Of a stretch of 64,000 nt of DNA, positions 12,101 to 24,245 are shown in pieces (position 1 is the first letter of the stretch; each line of letters begins with the position of its first letter). This stretch comes from Apus apus (Eukaryota; Chordata; Aves; Apodiformes; Apodidae), in the NCBI RefSeq assembly GCF_020740795.1, contig NC_067282.1:171832274-171896273 (forward strand). Direction: 5' to 3'. The notes beneath the pieces are model-generated. The model saw only the letters and a list, made by a program, of their open reading frames with translations, was not told the DNA's origin and searched no databases. The position numbers and the translations under genes were made by a program.

Positions 12101-15100
12101 CGCAGCAGCAGTTGTCTGCACTCACTGCCACCCTAATACTGTGGGCCAAGCCTGGCTTTTGGTAATAGGCAGAGGACAGTGAGTTCAGTAGCTGCTCAGG
12201 GAAGAAAATATCTATCTCTGTATAGACTAGGATGGTCTCCAGCTAGAAGGAAAAGAGACAAAAACTGTAAAAATTATTGGCTTAAGATACAACTGCATCT
12301 TCAGTGCCTCTATTTATTAGAAAAAGCTCCCTAGAATTAGTTTACTTTGCCATATGTAAGTGCTATGTTACCTTCCATCCTTTTCTTTCATCTGCCGAAT
12401 ACATACATGGCTTGTGTCTTCAGACTTTTCCCCCACAAAACTTCATTCTTAATTAAGATAACCAGCGCATCAACATACAATAATCAAATGCTATATGAAG
12501 GGAAAATCACTTTGTTCAGCTTAATAACTTTTTTTTCTGTATACTGAAGCACAGTAGCAGAAGTCCACTTCAAGAGGACCACAGTGACACCAGCCTTTTT
12601 TCTGACTCTTTGCTTAATGACATCAAGTCCCTTTGTTGGGTCCACGTATACTGCCAAAAGTGGTTGACATGATGCTGTCTTGCACTGTATTAAATGTCAG
12701 GGTTATGAGGCCATCAATCTCATCCTGCTTAATTCTGTCACAGACAACCATACTAGAAATGTACAAAACCTTTAAAAGGAATGTGGGTGAGGCAGAAGCA
12801 AAACCTACTCAGTTACATCACTTGAAGGGAAACCTAAATCTTCAGTTGTATCCCTTCCCCATTATTTTAGATGCACAAAATCTGGGGGGGAAAAAAAACA
12901 AACCAGACACTCTTGTTTTGACAGTCTTGGCAAACCAAAATGTTGGTAATAGTGTTAAGAGTGTTTTAGGAATGGGAAAATTGAAACAGCCTAGAGATTC
13001 CCATCATGAAACTGAAGGGGAGAAAAAAAACCCTAAATGCTAAACAAATTTAAAAAATGGTCTTGCTAGATTCTTCCGTACCTGCCACTACTAACTAAAA
13101 GGTGTCATCCTGCAGGCACCTCAACCTCTGCCAAAACTTTGATCACATGAAAGGTACTGCTTTTTACCTGGCCAGAAGGCAAGCTTTTAAAACATTACTT
13201 GAGTAGCAGCAAGGCAAAAATCAGAAGGACTAGGAAAGAATGAGGTAGAAACTGAAGCATAAGGGGCAAAAATAGCCAAGTCTTGGTATTTTGAGTAACA
13301 ATTGAGACTACAGCAAAGTCAGTAAAGACAGTAAGATCATCTTGGTCCTTGCTGCCTTGTCTTGGTCTGAGGACTTTGTGTTTTCAATGCATCATAACTG
13401 AACTCAGAAGTCTGTAAACATGGTGACCCACACTGATGTTGACTTTGCAGGTAAAAGCCGCACATCGTTTTACTCACACAATGAATTCCAAAGGAGATGA
13501 GAAGAAGGGAAGCCCTCCTCTTCTACCACCTGGGCTTAAGTTTTCAAAACATTGGGTCCACTGCAATAATTTTCCTGTTACCTATCACATATAATCTCAG
13601 TACGTTCTTTAAACAAGCAGGAATTTTTGACTGAATTAACTCTATTTTTATTTTTTTCCTCTGACGTTTACAAATAATTTTATGTAACAGACTGAGAGTT
13701 ACCATCTGTTACCTCAAACTACTTTTAGGTCTCTATACAACACATCCTGCGGATGTAGCCTACTTTTTTGCTAGTAGATATGGTACTTCATGATTGACAG
13801 TAATAAATACGTTGGACTGTGACTAATGAAACATTTTGCATTGCTTTCTAACAGCAAAAGCTCCACGTGTACTGTCCCATCAATCACTGTAGCATCTGCA
13901 ACTATCATTAGGGATGGTATTTCACTTTCTTGAGCATTGATAACTGGATTGAACAATACTGGCATCCACTTACAGATCTGCAAATGTTGGCCTTGGAATA
14001 CATGTGCCAGACTATACAGGCCCCCAGAAACAGCCCTGTACATGGCTCAGTTCCAGTAGTTCACTCTCTTTGCCTTTGTTGAGTCTTCCAAAGGTGGACC
14101 CGGCTGCCCCAGAGCTGCCTGCAACCCCTCCTGCCACACATGTCAATAGGAGGCTGTAGAAGGTAACACAAAGACCTCAGGATTACCTTAAAGGATTTTT
14201 CTGGGCAAATGCAAGCCTGGCCTTGGCATGAGCTGACCACAACCATCTGGCCAGGCATACACATGATCATTGTGACCAGCTGAGCCACCTGCACTGGGGC
14301 TTCCTGAAGCAGAAGATCATAATCGCACCTGAACTATTTGTGTGCTGCCTCCAAATTCAACTTCAGCTAGCTGCAGCTCACATGGTGGCTACTGGGTGTA
14401 ATCAGAAGCCATGTGATATCCTGAACACTCCACCATAATGTAGGTAATACAAGCCTGGGGAAAGGAGAACATATTACATAAATATTTAAGGATCTCTTTT
14501 CCCACTAGCCCTTGCACTTATCATTTTATTTGGGCTTTGATTAGTAGCACTACTGTTACCTACTTCAGGCATTGCACTTTGTTGCATTACTACAATTTTT
14601 ATTTTCTACCATTAAAAAAGGATTGTTGAACTTACGCACTTGCTTCCTCTGCCATTCTTCCCTGTTTTCTTTTCTACTCTAGCCTATAACCAGGAGACAG
14701 CAGCTGGGATCCATGACAGACTGTGTACAACATCAGGGATTAACATGGCTAGAAAGAGATCTTTCAGGCCCTGGAAAGAACACAGACGTTCACAAGGCTG
14801 GGGAGTAGTGGAAAAGCTAGATCACAAGGGAGGGAAGAAACCTAAGGGACCTGGAAAATAATGGCATCTTAGCAGGCAGACTGGCACAACTAAAAACATT
14901 TAATGTGCACAGCAGTGCTAGCTCTCATATTGTATGTTTGTACGTACCATTTCAGAATTACCTTACATCTAGGCATTCTAGCCAAACCCACATGAGGTTA
15001 TATGAAAGTAATCTACTCCATCCTTTCCAATAGAAGCATTTATTGGGTCCATATGCAGGTTTTGCAGCAGGAAAAGGCACGACGATACCGATGGCACCAA

Positions 15101-17669
15101 CAATGAATGTAGCTCAAGTTTTTACTATCGCACTGCCATGCTAGGCTTCAGAATCTCAGCAGTCTAACTAAAGTCACTCTGTAAATCAGGTAAGGTTATA
15201 TGACGCAGAGCAGCACAAGATAGATATGGACAGGGACCATGCATGTGTATATCCTGATAATGCTTATGATTATCACCTTGGGAAAGAAGACCTCAGGAAG
15301 CACAGATACTGCATATTCAGAACAATCCATTGTATATGTAGATACAGGCCCTTAAAGAGGTGTGACACATAGGTAAATAAAGATGAGGAAGTTATTTTTC
15401 TTCTACGTAGCATGAGATCTCTAGAAAAGGCATCACCTGGAAAACCAGATCCTGTTTGTAATTCCCAACAGATGGTTAAATCTTTGCATCACCATGATGT
15501 AAGCCATCCAGTAACATGGATTCAGATGTCAGATTTACCCATTCTAAAGTAGTAGTCCAATAGAAGACCAGAATTGGATGGAGCAAGGCTCCATAGAGGG
15601 TAGTGACCCACTTGACAAGAGCCATACTGATGCAGTTGGGTGCAATTGGTAAAGTGACAGCTCTTCACACACGGTCCTCATAACATGACTACTTATGCAG
15701 TTGTCCTGGGTTTGCTGACAATTTCTGCCTTGTTCACTTAAGCCAAAACCTCTCCTTAATTTGACCTAGACCTGTAAGGAGGTGCAGCAGGTTTCCAGAT
15801 AGAAAAGCTTTCAGACCTAGGATGACAGAAAAATCTAAGATCCACGCTCCAATCAGATCACTGCAGGTGACCTTGTTGCACGCCATGTAACACAGACGGC
15901 CTTGAAGCAGTCCTTGCTAGATGCGAGCTGCAAGAACTAGATGCAGTACAGCAGTGTCTTGACTTTGCAGGACACGTTGAAGGGCTGTAGTTTATGTAAG
16001 ACCTTTACATAAATTATGCACGCTAGTATATGCAAAGTATATATGCCTTAGGCATGCAATAGATGAGCAGTCCCCCCGCTACAACAGCCTGCAATGCCAA
16101 AAAGTTTAGGAATAGGTTTCATGTTGTAAAGCATAGCTGCTGACTTGCAGTACAGAGGGGAGCTGGTAATCTGGAAGATGCCCAGAGCTTCACGAGTGAG
16201 AGTCAGGCTGTGCATCTATCACACAGACAGTGTTTCACAGAGGACTGTACTTTGGCCTTACCTCTCCATCAGCTTCTAATACATGTGTTCAATTTAGGAA
16301 GAGAGAGAACAAAAAGAATACACACCATTAAACATCTACCTCCTTGGCCTCGTCTTTCTCCTGGCATAACTCGGGGTTCAGCTACAATACATCTAAAAAT
16401 CATTCAGGAAACACATAACAGTGGGATCTGTCATAGCACAGGGGGAATGGAAAAATGGATACATATGGTGGCCTTCTTACCTGAGCTAGTACCTATTATA
16501 GCAATACATTTTTCAGGAGGTTCTGAAGGTCCCATGCACCAATACCAGGAGTTGAAACACCACAGAGGCTCTCAAGAAAGATCTCAGGTTTTGAGCTCAC
16601 TTTTGGTTCCTCTGTCTTATTTCTGTTAGGTGTACCACCACACTTGCCACCACACAAGAGATGACCTGCACACATCACTACCTGATGAATCACACAGTAC
16701 TCTACAGAAACACATTTCATCTCGAATACCATTTTACTGGACGACTGATACAGCATTGACTTCCACCTACATAGGAAAAAAAGGCACCACTTCATACTTC
16801 AAATCCTGAAATGCAATTGTCTATCATAACCAAAGCTTTTTATTATAATTAAAATGAACTATTTATGAGGTTTATTTTAAACTTCCAGAAGCTACTCAAC
16901 GGGACCAACTTCCCCTTTAACAGCACAGTGTAGAAACTCCAGGAGTGGACAAGATCTGTTTTAGACTGAAAACTATGCTTCAGCTTGAAACACAAGGCCT
17001 CAACAAAAACCACACACACAAACTATACTGATTTTTACCAGATGAACCAGAAACCAGATAAAAGTAGATTTTAAAGCAGCTGGAAATCTGCTGCCATACT
17101 TTTTTCTTTGCTTCCACACCTACTATTTTTCTTGGCAGGTAGCATACAAAGGATTCTGTCTTTCTGGTCAGAAGTCTTGGCATCAAACTAACATAATCCT
17201 TCCAGGAATGTGTGCCACAGTTAATACTAGGTCACTGGGCTATCACTTGAGCAGTTCCTCCTAATGATGTCCTTCAAAAGTTAACCCACAGTGAAACTAT
17301 CCCCTCTTCTCCAACAACACCCACAGATCTTCACAAGGAAGACTGGATAAGCGTGACTTTGCCTCATTCAATGTCAGCGTTTTCATACCAGTTCCTTCAT
17401 CTCTTTGTTTTGTTTTTGTGGGACAAGGCTTAAGAGCAAAGCAAAATTGAAGAGGAAGGCAGAGAAAGCAGGCTTAGAATGGGATGAGGCATGCTCTGGG
17501 TGTCTTCAAGTGAAAGGGGAAATTGGGAAATATCACATTACATTAGCAGTGAGATGCTTAAATATATTTTCATTGTAAGTTAGAAGAACATAATTTTATT
17601 TTAAAACTTCAACCTTCTTTCAAGTGGCTGAAGACAGTTCTTGGCTTCAAAAGTTACTATGAAGAGGGT
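9131..17669. other. Intergenic, no gene supported
   Basis: A/T-rich DNA without recognisable exons, RNA genes or young transposons. The short open frames on both strands (up to about 139 codons near 12.6 and 16.2 kb) have no family resemblance and no supporting splice or promoter context. Confidence 0.6.
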
Positions 17670-18236
17670 GGAAAGAAGAGGTGATTCTGCCCCTCTACTC
17701 TGCCCTGGTGAGACTTCACCTGGAGTACCACGTCCAGCTCTGGAGCCCCCAACACAAGAAAGGTGTGGACCTCTTGGAGTGTGTCCAGAGAACAGACACA
17801 AAAATGATCAGAGGGCTCGAGCATCTCTCTTACGAAGACAAGCTGAAGGAGTTGGGCTGTTCAGCCTGAAGAAGACTCTGGGGGGACCTTATAGCAACCT
17901 TCCAGTACCTGAAAGGGGCCTGTAAGAAGGCTGGGGAAGACCTGTTCACTAAGGCGTGTAACGATAGGACAAGGGATAATGGCTTCAAGCTAGAGAAGGG
18001 TAAATTTAGGTTGGACATTAGGAAAAAGTTCTTTAATACGAGGGTGGTGGATCACTGGAACAGGTTGCCTAGAGAGCTGGTGGAGGCCCCATCGCTGGAG
18101 ACAATCAATGTCAGGCTTGATGGGGCTCTGAGCAATCCGTTTTAGTGTGAGATGTCCCTGCTTATTGTAGGGGGGTTGGACGAGATGACCTTTATAGGTC
18201 CCTTCCAACCTAATACATTATAAGATTCTGTGATTA
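17670..18236 (+). mobile_element. CR1 LINE 3' fragment, plus strand
   Basis: This fragment begins near the sequence encoding [15 protein letters not shown] and runs to the 3' end, TTCCAACCTAATAC followed by AAGATTCTGTGATT. It encodes the decayed C-terminal part of CR1 ORF2 ([16 protein letters not shown], then frameshifts). At about 0.57 kb it is heavily 5'-truncated and non-functional. Confidence 0.9.
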
Positions 18237-21200
18237 ATAAAGTGATCAGGGACCAGGAAGGGAACTGACCATCAGTTACCATAGATGTTATTTTCTTAGC
18301 TGGCCTGGAACAAGAAACTTAACAGCATTTTGAAAAAAAACAAAGGTTCAAGACTGGAATTTTTTTGTGTGTGTGTACTGACGCAGTGGCATCACTAAAC
18401 TCTGGATGCTGTCATCTGTTGCATCAAGACAGTTCTTTTTTGCAGCCATTGCAACCTTCACCGAAAGCCTAAAACAGGCAAACTTCAAAAGCTATTAACT
18501 GCCAAGATAGGAGCAGTTTTGCCTGGGCTGCAAACTAATAGGGCGAGAGTGAAAACTTAAGGTACAAAGAAAAGAGAGAGAGCACAAATAGGCCAACTTG
18601 AGAAAATGGAAGTCGAGGCAAGTCAGCCCTTTCTGCAGGGAAAGTCTTGAATAAGGAGAAGAAACAAGCTTGTTCCCAGTCTTCAAGACTCTCTTCCCAG
18701 ACAGAACGCAGTAGCACATTCCCTGCAAAGCAGCACTTTCTGTGCTCAAGGGTACACTCCAACCTCTTCCCATTAAATATAAGGCTTTCACTTCAGTGAT
18801 TCCACTAACTCCACAGTAAGTGGAGGTAACTTTTTCTGTTGTATTTCCCCAGTCTTTCCCCACCTGTAAGGCCTTCAGCGGCAGGACATGTTCTTGACTG
18901 AAATTCATAAAGCCTGTACATTAATGCAGCCAAGAGGCCAAAAAGACTTTAAGCTAAAAATTCAACTGCCTCAGCGAAAAAGGTATTTTCTCAAAATTGA
19001 ATTTATACATTTGTACAAATTATTATCCAAATATGTATTGTATTACAAGGTTAATATTCAAGGTATCTAGATAGTTAGACTCTGGATATAAAAGACAGTT
19101 TCCCAAACATTCACACTTTTGTTTTGAATGGCACTTGTTTTTGCTACAGAAAGAATCTCTCTAAGGCATATCTAGCTAGTCATGTGGTATAATATATATA
19201 AAACCTCCTCTAGAAGTGAGGTCCTTGGACCAATTTCTCTAATTTCAGTAATGCCTAAGCACAGGCAAGTGGAAGATGCAAGCAAACTAATTTAAATATA
19301 ACAAATGCAGCTCACTTTAATTTATAAGCATTTCTTTATGTTAATGGGAAGCCACACATACAACTTATTAAATGCACTGATATATGTATTAACTAAGTGC
19401 TTATGTATTTATAGAGATAACTCTCTAGAAACTAGCATTTTCTCTTAAGCTTCTTCCCCATCTAAGTGGGAGAACTCATGCATTAGATGCATGGCCCAGG
19501 ATCTGTTAAAGTAGAAGAACCAAGCCAGTCCTCGGTGAAGACAAGTTCTGAAATACCAGTTTTGCTAGCATGGGAAACACAGCACTCTCCTTGGTGACAG
19601 AGAGGGCAACTGCACCCTGCAGGGAAGCAACTATCTTGAATCTAAGATTTTAGGTTGATGCGTGCCAGTATCTTTAGAAGCAGCACTGACAGACAGTAGC
19701 TGGAGGGGTGAGCAGCTGGTGACTGTTCTTCACAAAATAGGTAAGACAATAGCGCAAAAAGACATCAAACCAGGGAATAAGAGCATCTAAAGCTTAATCG
19801 ACTATGCCGTGAATCTCAATGCATTTTCATTATTCCGTGAGTCAAAAGAAGTGCTCAGAAAAGCTACAGAGGAACATTTCTTGCAGTACTTTCTCACCCA
19901 GCACAGCAAACAATACACAATAGGGATACTATAAACTAAATAACTTCGCACAGAAATTCCATCAACTCAGCCATGTGCCTATTTTAATGTTTCTATAACA
20001 AATTCACACAAGAAGTCTGACTGAGTGAAACCTCTGAAGAATAAAGGGGAAAAAAAAAAATCAGCAAGAGACAATGCCATAGACAATAATGTGCCAGCAG
20101 TACAGCTTTTTAATTGGCATGAGACAATTTTTCTTTCCAAACTAATTCATCAAATCACAATAAAGGATCACTGAATTTGCAAGGTAAGAGCTACTCTTTC
20201 AATTTTAGGTTTTCACAGTATTTTCAGAAATACCAGCTTTGACTTTTACAGCATCACTAAGATAAGAGTCTCAGTTCCACCGAAGAATTTATCTGTTTTG
20301 CCTTCAAGCATGATGTTGCAGCTTTCTTCCTACGAATAAGCTATATAAGTTGGACAGTTATGCAGTAAGGACTGGGACTAGGACAATGCTGAGGATGGAA
20401 CTTGTCTGGACTAATTTCTATGCTTTGAATGCAAGACTGACAAGTGTTCTTATCTAAGAAATGTATGGATATACTTAGCAAAGCTAAGCATCTTGAACAC
20501 AACACCCCAAGAAATCACAGGTATACACCTAAAACCTACCATGCAATACACAATCACAACCTACGTGAACATGAGGACAAACCACCCTGCACATTACACA
20601 TCTCACCAGCAGTCTCCCTACCTGCATTATTTCAGTAGCACTACATTATTGCAGTCCAGGCTCTTAACATTCTCCTGAAGTCACCATGCAGAGCACAAAG
20701 AACCAATTGCTCAGGTTGCAAGTGAAGTTTAAGGGAGTTATTTTAAACGGGACATAAACAGCAAAGTCCTTAATGGCAGTATACTTGAACACATCTCCCA
20801 TTGTCTCCCTCAAACCCTAAAAGCTACAAAGAGAGCCAGGTTCTAGTTCTGTTGAAGTTGCCTAAGCATAAGAAGGAAAAGTAACAGAGGGGACAAATTC
20901 ACACCACCCACCTACAGGCACTTTGCTTAGCTGAAGCTCCTTCAACTCCCTTACAAATCAGCACACAGAGACAAGCTCCTTGAAAGGATAACTCAGATCA
21001 AATAATGCTAAGGCACTTGAAAGCATGATTTACATCAGGGATCTACCTTTGCCTTCTCTGCTGAAGAGAGAGGGACTAGTGGATCAGCCAGCTAAAATAA
21101 ATGCCTAAAGGTAGATGGTGAAAATATCACCCTAACTCCAAGATCAAACCTCAAAAGGTTCTCTTTGGAGACATACTGTTGGTTAGGATGTGAAAAGCAG

Positions 21201-22532
21201 GCAGCTGTCGTAATCTTTTTGCCCTTTCCAATTAAGGTGTGTGTGTGGGAAAGCCAGAGCGTGTTTTAAATTTATAGACAGTCAGCAAGTATGATCACTA
21301 CTTTACTTCAAAGGAAATCTACTAATAAGGACACTTAACATTTATTAGTGAGCATGAGAATACCTAGTTTTAAAAAATTTTTGTTTATGACAGAGGTTGA
21401 ACTACCTGAATAATACACTGCACAGTGTAGAAATGAAAAATGATCAGATAAAACTTGCCAGCAAGTATGATGTTCCCCACGTTCTTCAGGGGACTGTACA
21501 TTCAGCAGACATGCAAGAGCAACAGCGACCTTTGCATGTCTCCTAAACACGAGCTCAGCCAATTCAAAAAAGAGGCAAAGTTAAAGATCTGTAACTTTGC
21601 CCAACTCTTCCCAATATTACACATACTTTAGATGTGTGAACTAGAAGCAGTACTAGGGCATCAACTTACTTTCAAGTATTTAGCTAGAGCTTTGACTACA
21701 AACTCCAAAGATTAACCACATCCTGTTCAAAGCTAGGTCTTAGAAAGACTGAAAAATTAACTCTCATTTGTAAAAGCATAAGAGACAGTTATGCACATTT
21801 ATTGTAAATGTTTTAATGTATTCCAAGTTTAAGCCATTGTAATAAAGTAATCAACACACTAAAATTAATATAAAAAAGATACTCTTAGTCATCACTATAA
21901 AAATACCAGCAATTTCAAATAATTCACAGTAGCAGACTAATTGGTTTGCTTTTCACAAATAATTCCAGTTAAAATACATAGGAAAAATACCTCAGAAGTT
22001 CACCTAAAAAATTGTTAGCACCAAGCAATATAATTAGCCAACTATACTGTAAAAAGACAATCTTATCAACATAAGTGTTAATTACATATTTTGACTTTTT
22101 TTAGATTAATGTTCAGGATTTTTTTACCATTCAAACAAGAGCACTTAAGATCACACATACAAGTTTTGCATATTGAGAACACAGAAAACACAAACTGGTC
22201 ATTGATCTCTGCCTTCACAAAATAGGAAATCCACCTCTTTCAAGGGTGCCATATAAGGTCTAAGCATGAGCAGAAATGCAGACACTCGCTCTTCATCCCA
22301 AATTCAGGTGCCCTCCAAAGAGTGTGAAACTTAGGGTTTTCCATCCAGCTCTGCGGAAGAAGCAGCATCCTACTGACGGGGTCAAACCCCACTCATCTCG
22401 GTGGCCAAGGCTAGACTCCTTCTGCAGAAGTAGGGAGAAGGAACTGTTGCCACCTCAGCAGCATGCAATCCCGGGAAAACAAAGGGGATTCCCACTGCCA
22501 TTGTCTTCATCTGCAGCTGATCATCACCAGCA
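18237..22532. other. Intergenic or possible pri-let-7i 3' region
   Basis: No gene or repeat is recognised. Since let-7i is transcribed leftward, the primary transcript may extend into this stretch, but no end signal stands out from the many AT-rich hexamers. Confidence 0.5.
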
Positions 22533-22534
22533 CT

Positions 22535-22556
22535 AGCAAGGCAGTAGCTTGCGCAG
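22535..22556 (-). ncRNA. MIRLET7I: Mature let-7i-3p (passenger arm)
   Basis: This is the 22-nt 3'-arm product, beginning CUGCGCAAGCUACUGCC. It is unchanged from the vertebrate let-7i-3p as far as I recall. Confidence 0.93.
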
Positions 22557-22590
22557 TTATCTCCACAGCGGGCAATGTCACAACCCGACC

Positions 22591-22612
22591 AACAGCACAA
22601 ACTACTACCTCA
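22591..22612 (-). ncRNA. MIRLET7I: Mature let-7i-5p
   Basis: This is the 22-nt guide strand on the 5' arm of the hairpin. It begins UGAGGUAGUAGUUUGUGC, which distinguishes let-7i from other let-7 paralogues at positions after the seed. The ends are assigned from the known vertebrate mature product. Confidence 0.96.
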
Positions 22613-23011
22613 GCCAGGGCCCTGGTGCACCCGACCGCTTCTGGAGGGGGGAAACAAGCAGACAGACAAGACAGCAACGATAAACGAAATTAGAGGGAAA
22701 ACCGGCAGAAAGATAAAAGGCCTCTGGGGTCTTTGATGATCCTCTTGCCTCCTTTATCTGCTGCAGACATCAACCAGACTCCTCTCGCCTGACTGTGAAA
22801 AGCAAAGGGAAACCCCGCCCAGCTCCCTCCCCAGCTTTGCCCTTTTCCTTGCATGACCTGAAACCGACGGGAAGAGCTTCATTTACCAGATACATTACAG
22901 ACCCCAGCTGGTACAGTAAAGATCACGTTTAATTTCAAACAGCCACAGCTCCGCAAGCCTATAACAGATGGGGCGGGGAGGGGAAGGAGGGAGTGAAGAA
23001 AAGAGAGAAAC

Positions 23012-23032
23012 GGGGGGGGGGGGGGGGGGGGG
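23012..23032 (+). repeat. G21 homopolymer in CpG island
   Basis: This is an uninterrupted run of 21 G, flanked by GA-rich sequence, about 400 nt upstream of the let-7i hairpin. On the minus (let-7i) strand it is a C-run within the presumed primary transcript or promoter. Its length is likely polymorphic or affected by sequencing error. Confidence 0.85.
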
Positions 23033-23573
23033 AGAGAGACACAGCACAGAGACACAGACACCCCGACCCCCCCCAGCCCGCCGCAGCCGCTCTCCTCGCC
23101 CTGCTGCGCAGGGCCCGCCCGCGCCAGCCCTCCCGCCAGCCCCGGCCGCAGCGCGGGCAGCCCGGGGAGGAAGGCGGTGCGGGCCGCAGAGGCAGCCGCC
23201 AGCCCGCCCGGCCCGGCCCGGCCCGGCCTCCCGCCGCCCCCACCCGCCGAACCCCCGGGAGAGGCAGAGGCCAGGAGCCCGGGCGCTCCGCACCGCTCCT
23301 GCCCGCCGTGCGGGCCGGAGGTGCCGCCGCACGATCCCCGCCGCGGCCGCCCCGCGGGGCGCCCGCCGCCTCGCCCGGTGGGGAAGAAGGAGCCCAACCC
23401 TCAGGTTACGGCGTCGGGGCGCAGCCCAGAGGGTCGGGGAGGGGAAGCGCTCGCCTTGCCGAGGCCGCAGACAAAGGAGGCGCCGCGGCCCCGCTCCCGC
23501 CGCGGCTCCGTCCCTCGCCGCCGCGCCCGGCTGAGCCATGAGCGGCCCGGGGGGAGAGGGCTCCGCCGCCGCC

Positions 23574-23579
23574 CACGTG
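23574..23579. promoter_or_regulatory. E-box CACGTG in CpG island
   Basis: This is a palindromic CACGTG (MYC/MAX or USF type), followed within a few bases by TGACG and CACTCAC, in the presumed pri-let-7i 5' region. Binding is not shown by sequence alone. Confidence 0.35.
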
Positions 23580-23606
23580 ACGGGACGTGTCACTCACCCG
23601 GCCGGC

Positions 23607-23616
23607 GCCATCTTGG
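23607..23616 (-). promoter_or_regulatory. YY1-type motif, minus orientation
   Basis: On the minus strand this reads CCAAGATGGC, matching the YY1 core AAGATGGC. YY1 sites in this orientation typically sit just downstream of a start site, which would place the pri-let-7i start near 23.62-23.64 kb. The motif is seen; the start site is inferred. Confidence 0.6.
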
Positions 23617-23622
23617 GAGGGA

Positions 23623-23639
23623 GGGCGGGCGGGGGCGGG
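23623..23639 (+). promoter_or_regulatory. GC boxes (SP1-type) between the YY1 motifs
   Basis: Two GGGCGGG cores lie in tandem exactly between the two YY1-type motifs, as expected for the centre of a TATA-less bidirectional promoter. Confidence 0.5.
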
Positions 23640-23657
23640 CAGCCCCCCGCGAGCCTT

Positions 23658-23667
23658 CAAGATGGCG
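23658..23667 (+). promoter_or_regulatory. YY1-type motif, plus orientation
   Basis: This reads CAAGATGGCG on the plus strand, an inverted partner of the site about 50 nt to the left. It suggests a second, rightward start near 23.64-23.655 kb for a divergent transcript. Confidence 0.6.
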
Positions 23668-24124
23668 CGGGCGGGAGGTCCGTGCGCGGGCGGGCGGGCG
23701 CGGCGCCGCTGGGCCCGGGCTGCCGGGCCCGGGCTGCCCGCCGGGGCCCGCCGGCCGCGCAGGAGGGTGCGACGCGCCTCGGGGGCTGCCGGGCGGCGGG
23801 AATCGCCCCGATCGGCCCGGGACCGGCGGGAAGGGCGGGGCTGGGGGGAACAGCCGCCCTCGAACCGGCGCTTCCCGGCTGGAAACGCGTCCTAAGAGCA
23901 GCACGGCGGCCGGGACGGGCTGCTCATCCTTTCCAGACTGTGGGTGGCGGGGGGAAGGGGGCAGCCGCGGCCCGGCCCGGCTCTACGGCCGGCGAGATGG
24001 GACAGAGGAAGCGCTGCGAGCTTCAGGGTGACCCCGAAATGGCAGCCGAGTGACCGGTTACGCGTGCCCTTCAGTCACAGGAGGAGCGGGCTGCCCCTCT
24101 GCATCCGCTGCCTGCCGGCCCCCG

Positions 24125-24245
24125 AGGGAGCGGGCTGCGGGGGAGCGGGCTGCGGGGCTGGGCCCACGGCCTGCGGGGGAGCGGGGTGCCGGGGGTGCGA
24201 GGCTGGGCCCGCGGGTGCCGGGGCTGCGGGGCTGGGCCCGCGGCC
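24125..24245 (+). repeat. GC-rich degenerate tandem repeat at right edge of CpG island
   Basis: Imperfect copies of GGGGGAGCGGGCTGCGG and GCGGGGCTGGGCCC alternate several times. This is a minisatellite-like array with no coding sense. Confidence 0.6.

Larger units (their letters stand above)
22533..22617 (-). ncRNA. MIRLET7I: let-7i microRNA precursor hairpin
   Basis: On the minus strand this 85-nt segment reads as the vertebrate let-7i stem-loop. The 5' arm starts TGAGGTAGTAG, carrying the let-7 seed GAGGUAG, and the 3' arm contains CTGCGCAAGCTACTGCC and pairs with it. The long terminal loop contains a GGAG motif of the kind bound by LIN28, which blocks let-7 processing. let-7 microRNAs repress growth and stemness mRNAs after loading into Argonaute. 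In human, let-7i lies downstream of MON2 on the same strand, and the order and orientation here are the same (about 12.7 kb past the MON2 stop). Identity is essentially certain. Confidence 0.98.

Noticed and set aside
12633-13043. 136-codon plus-strand open frame
   Set aside because: No family resemblance and no exon signals; surrounded by ordinary non-coding DNA.
15704-16150. TGTCCTGGGTTTGCTGAC at 15.7 kb as start of a solo retroviral LTR
   Set aside because: No matching end, no target-site duplication and no polyadenylation layout could be found.
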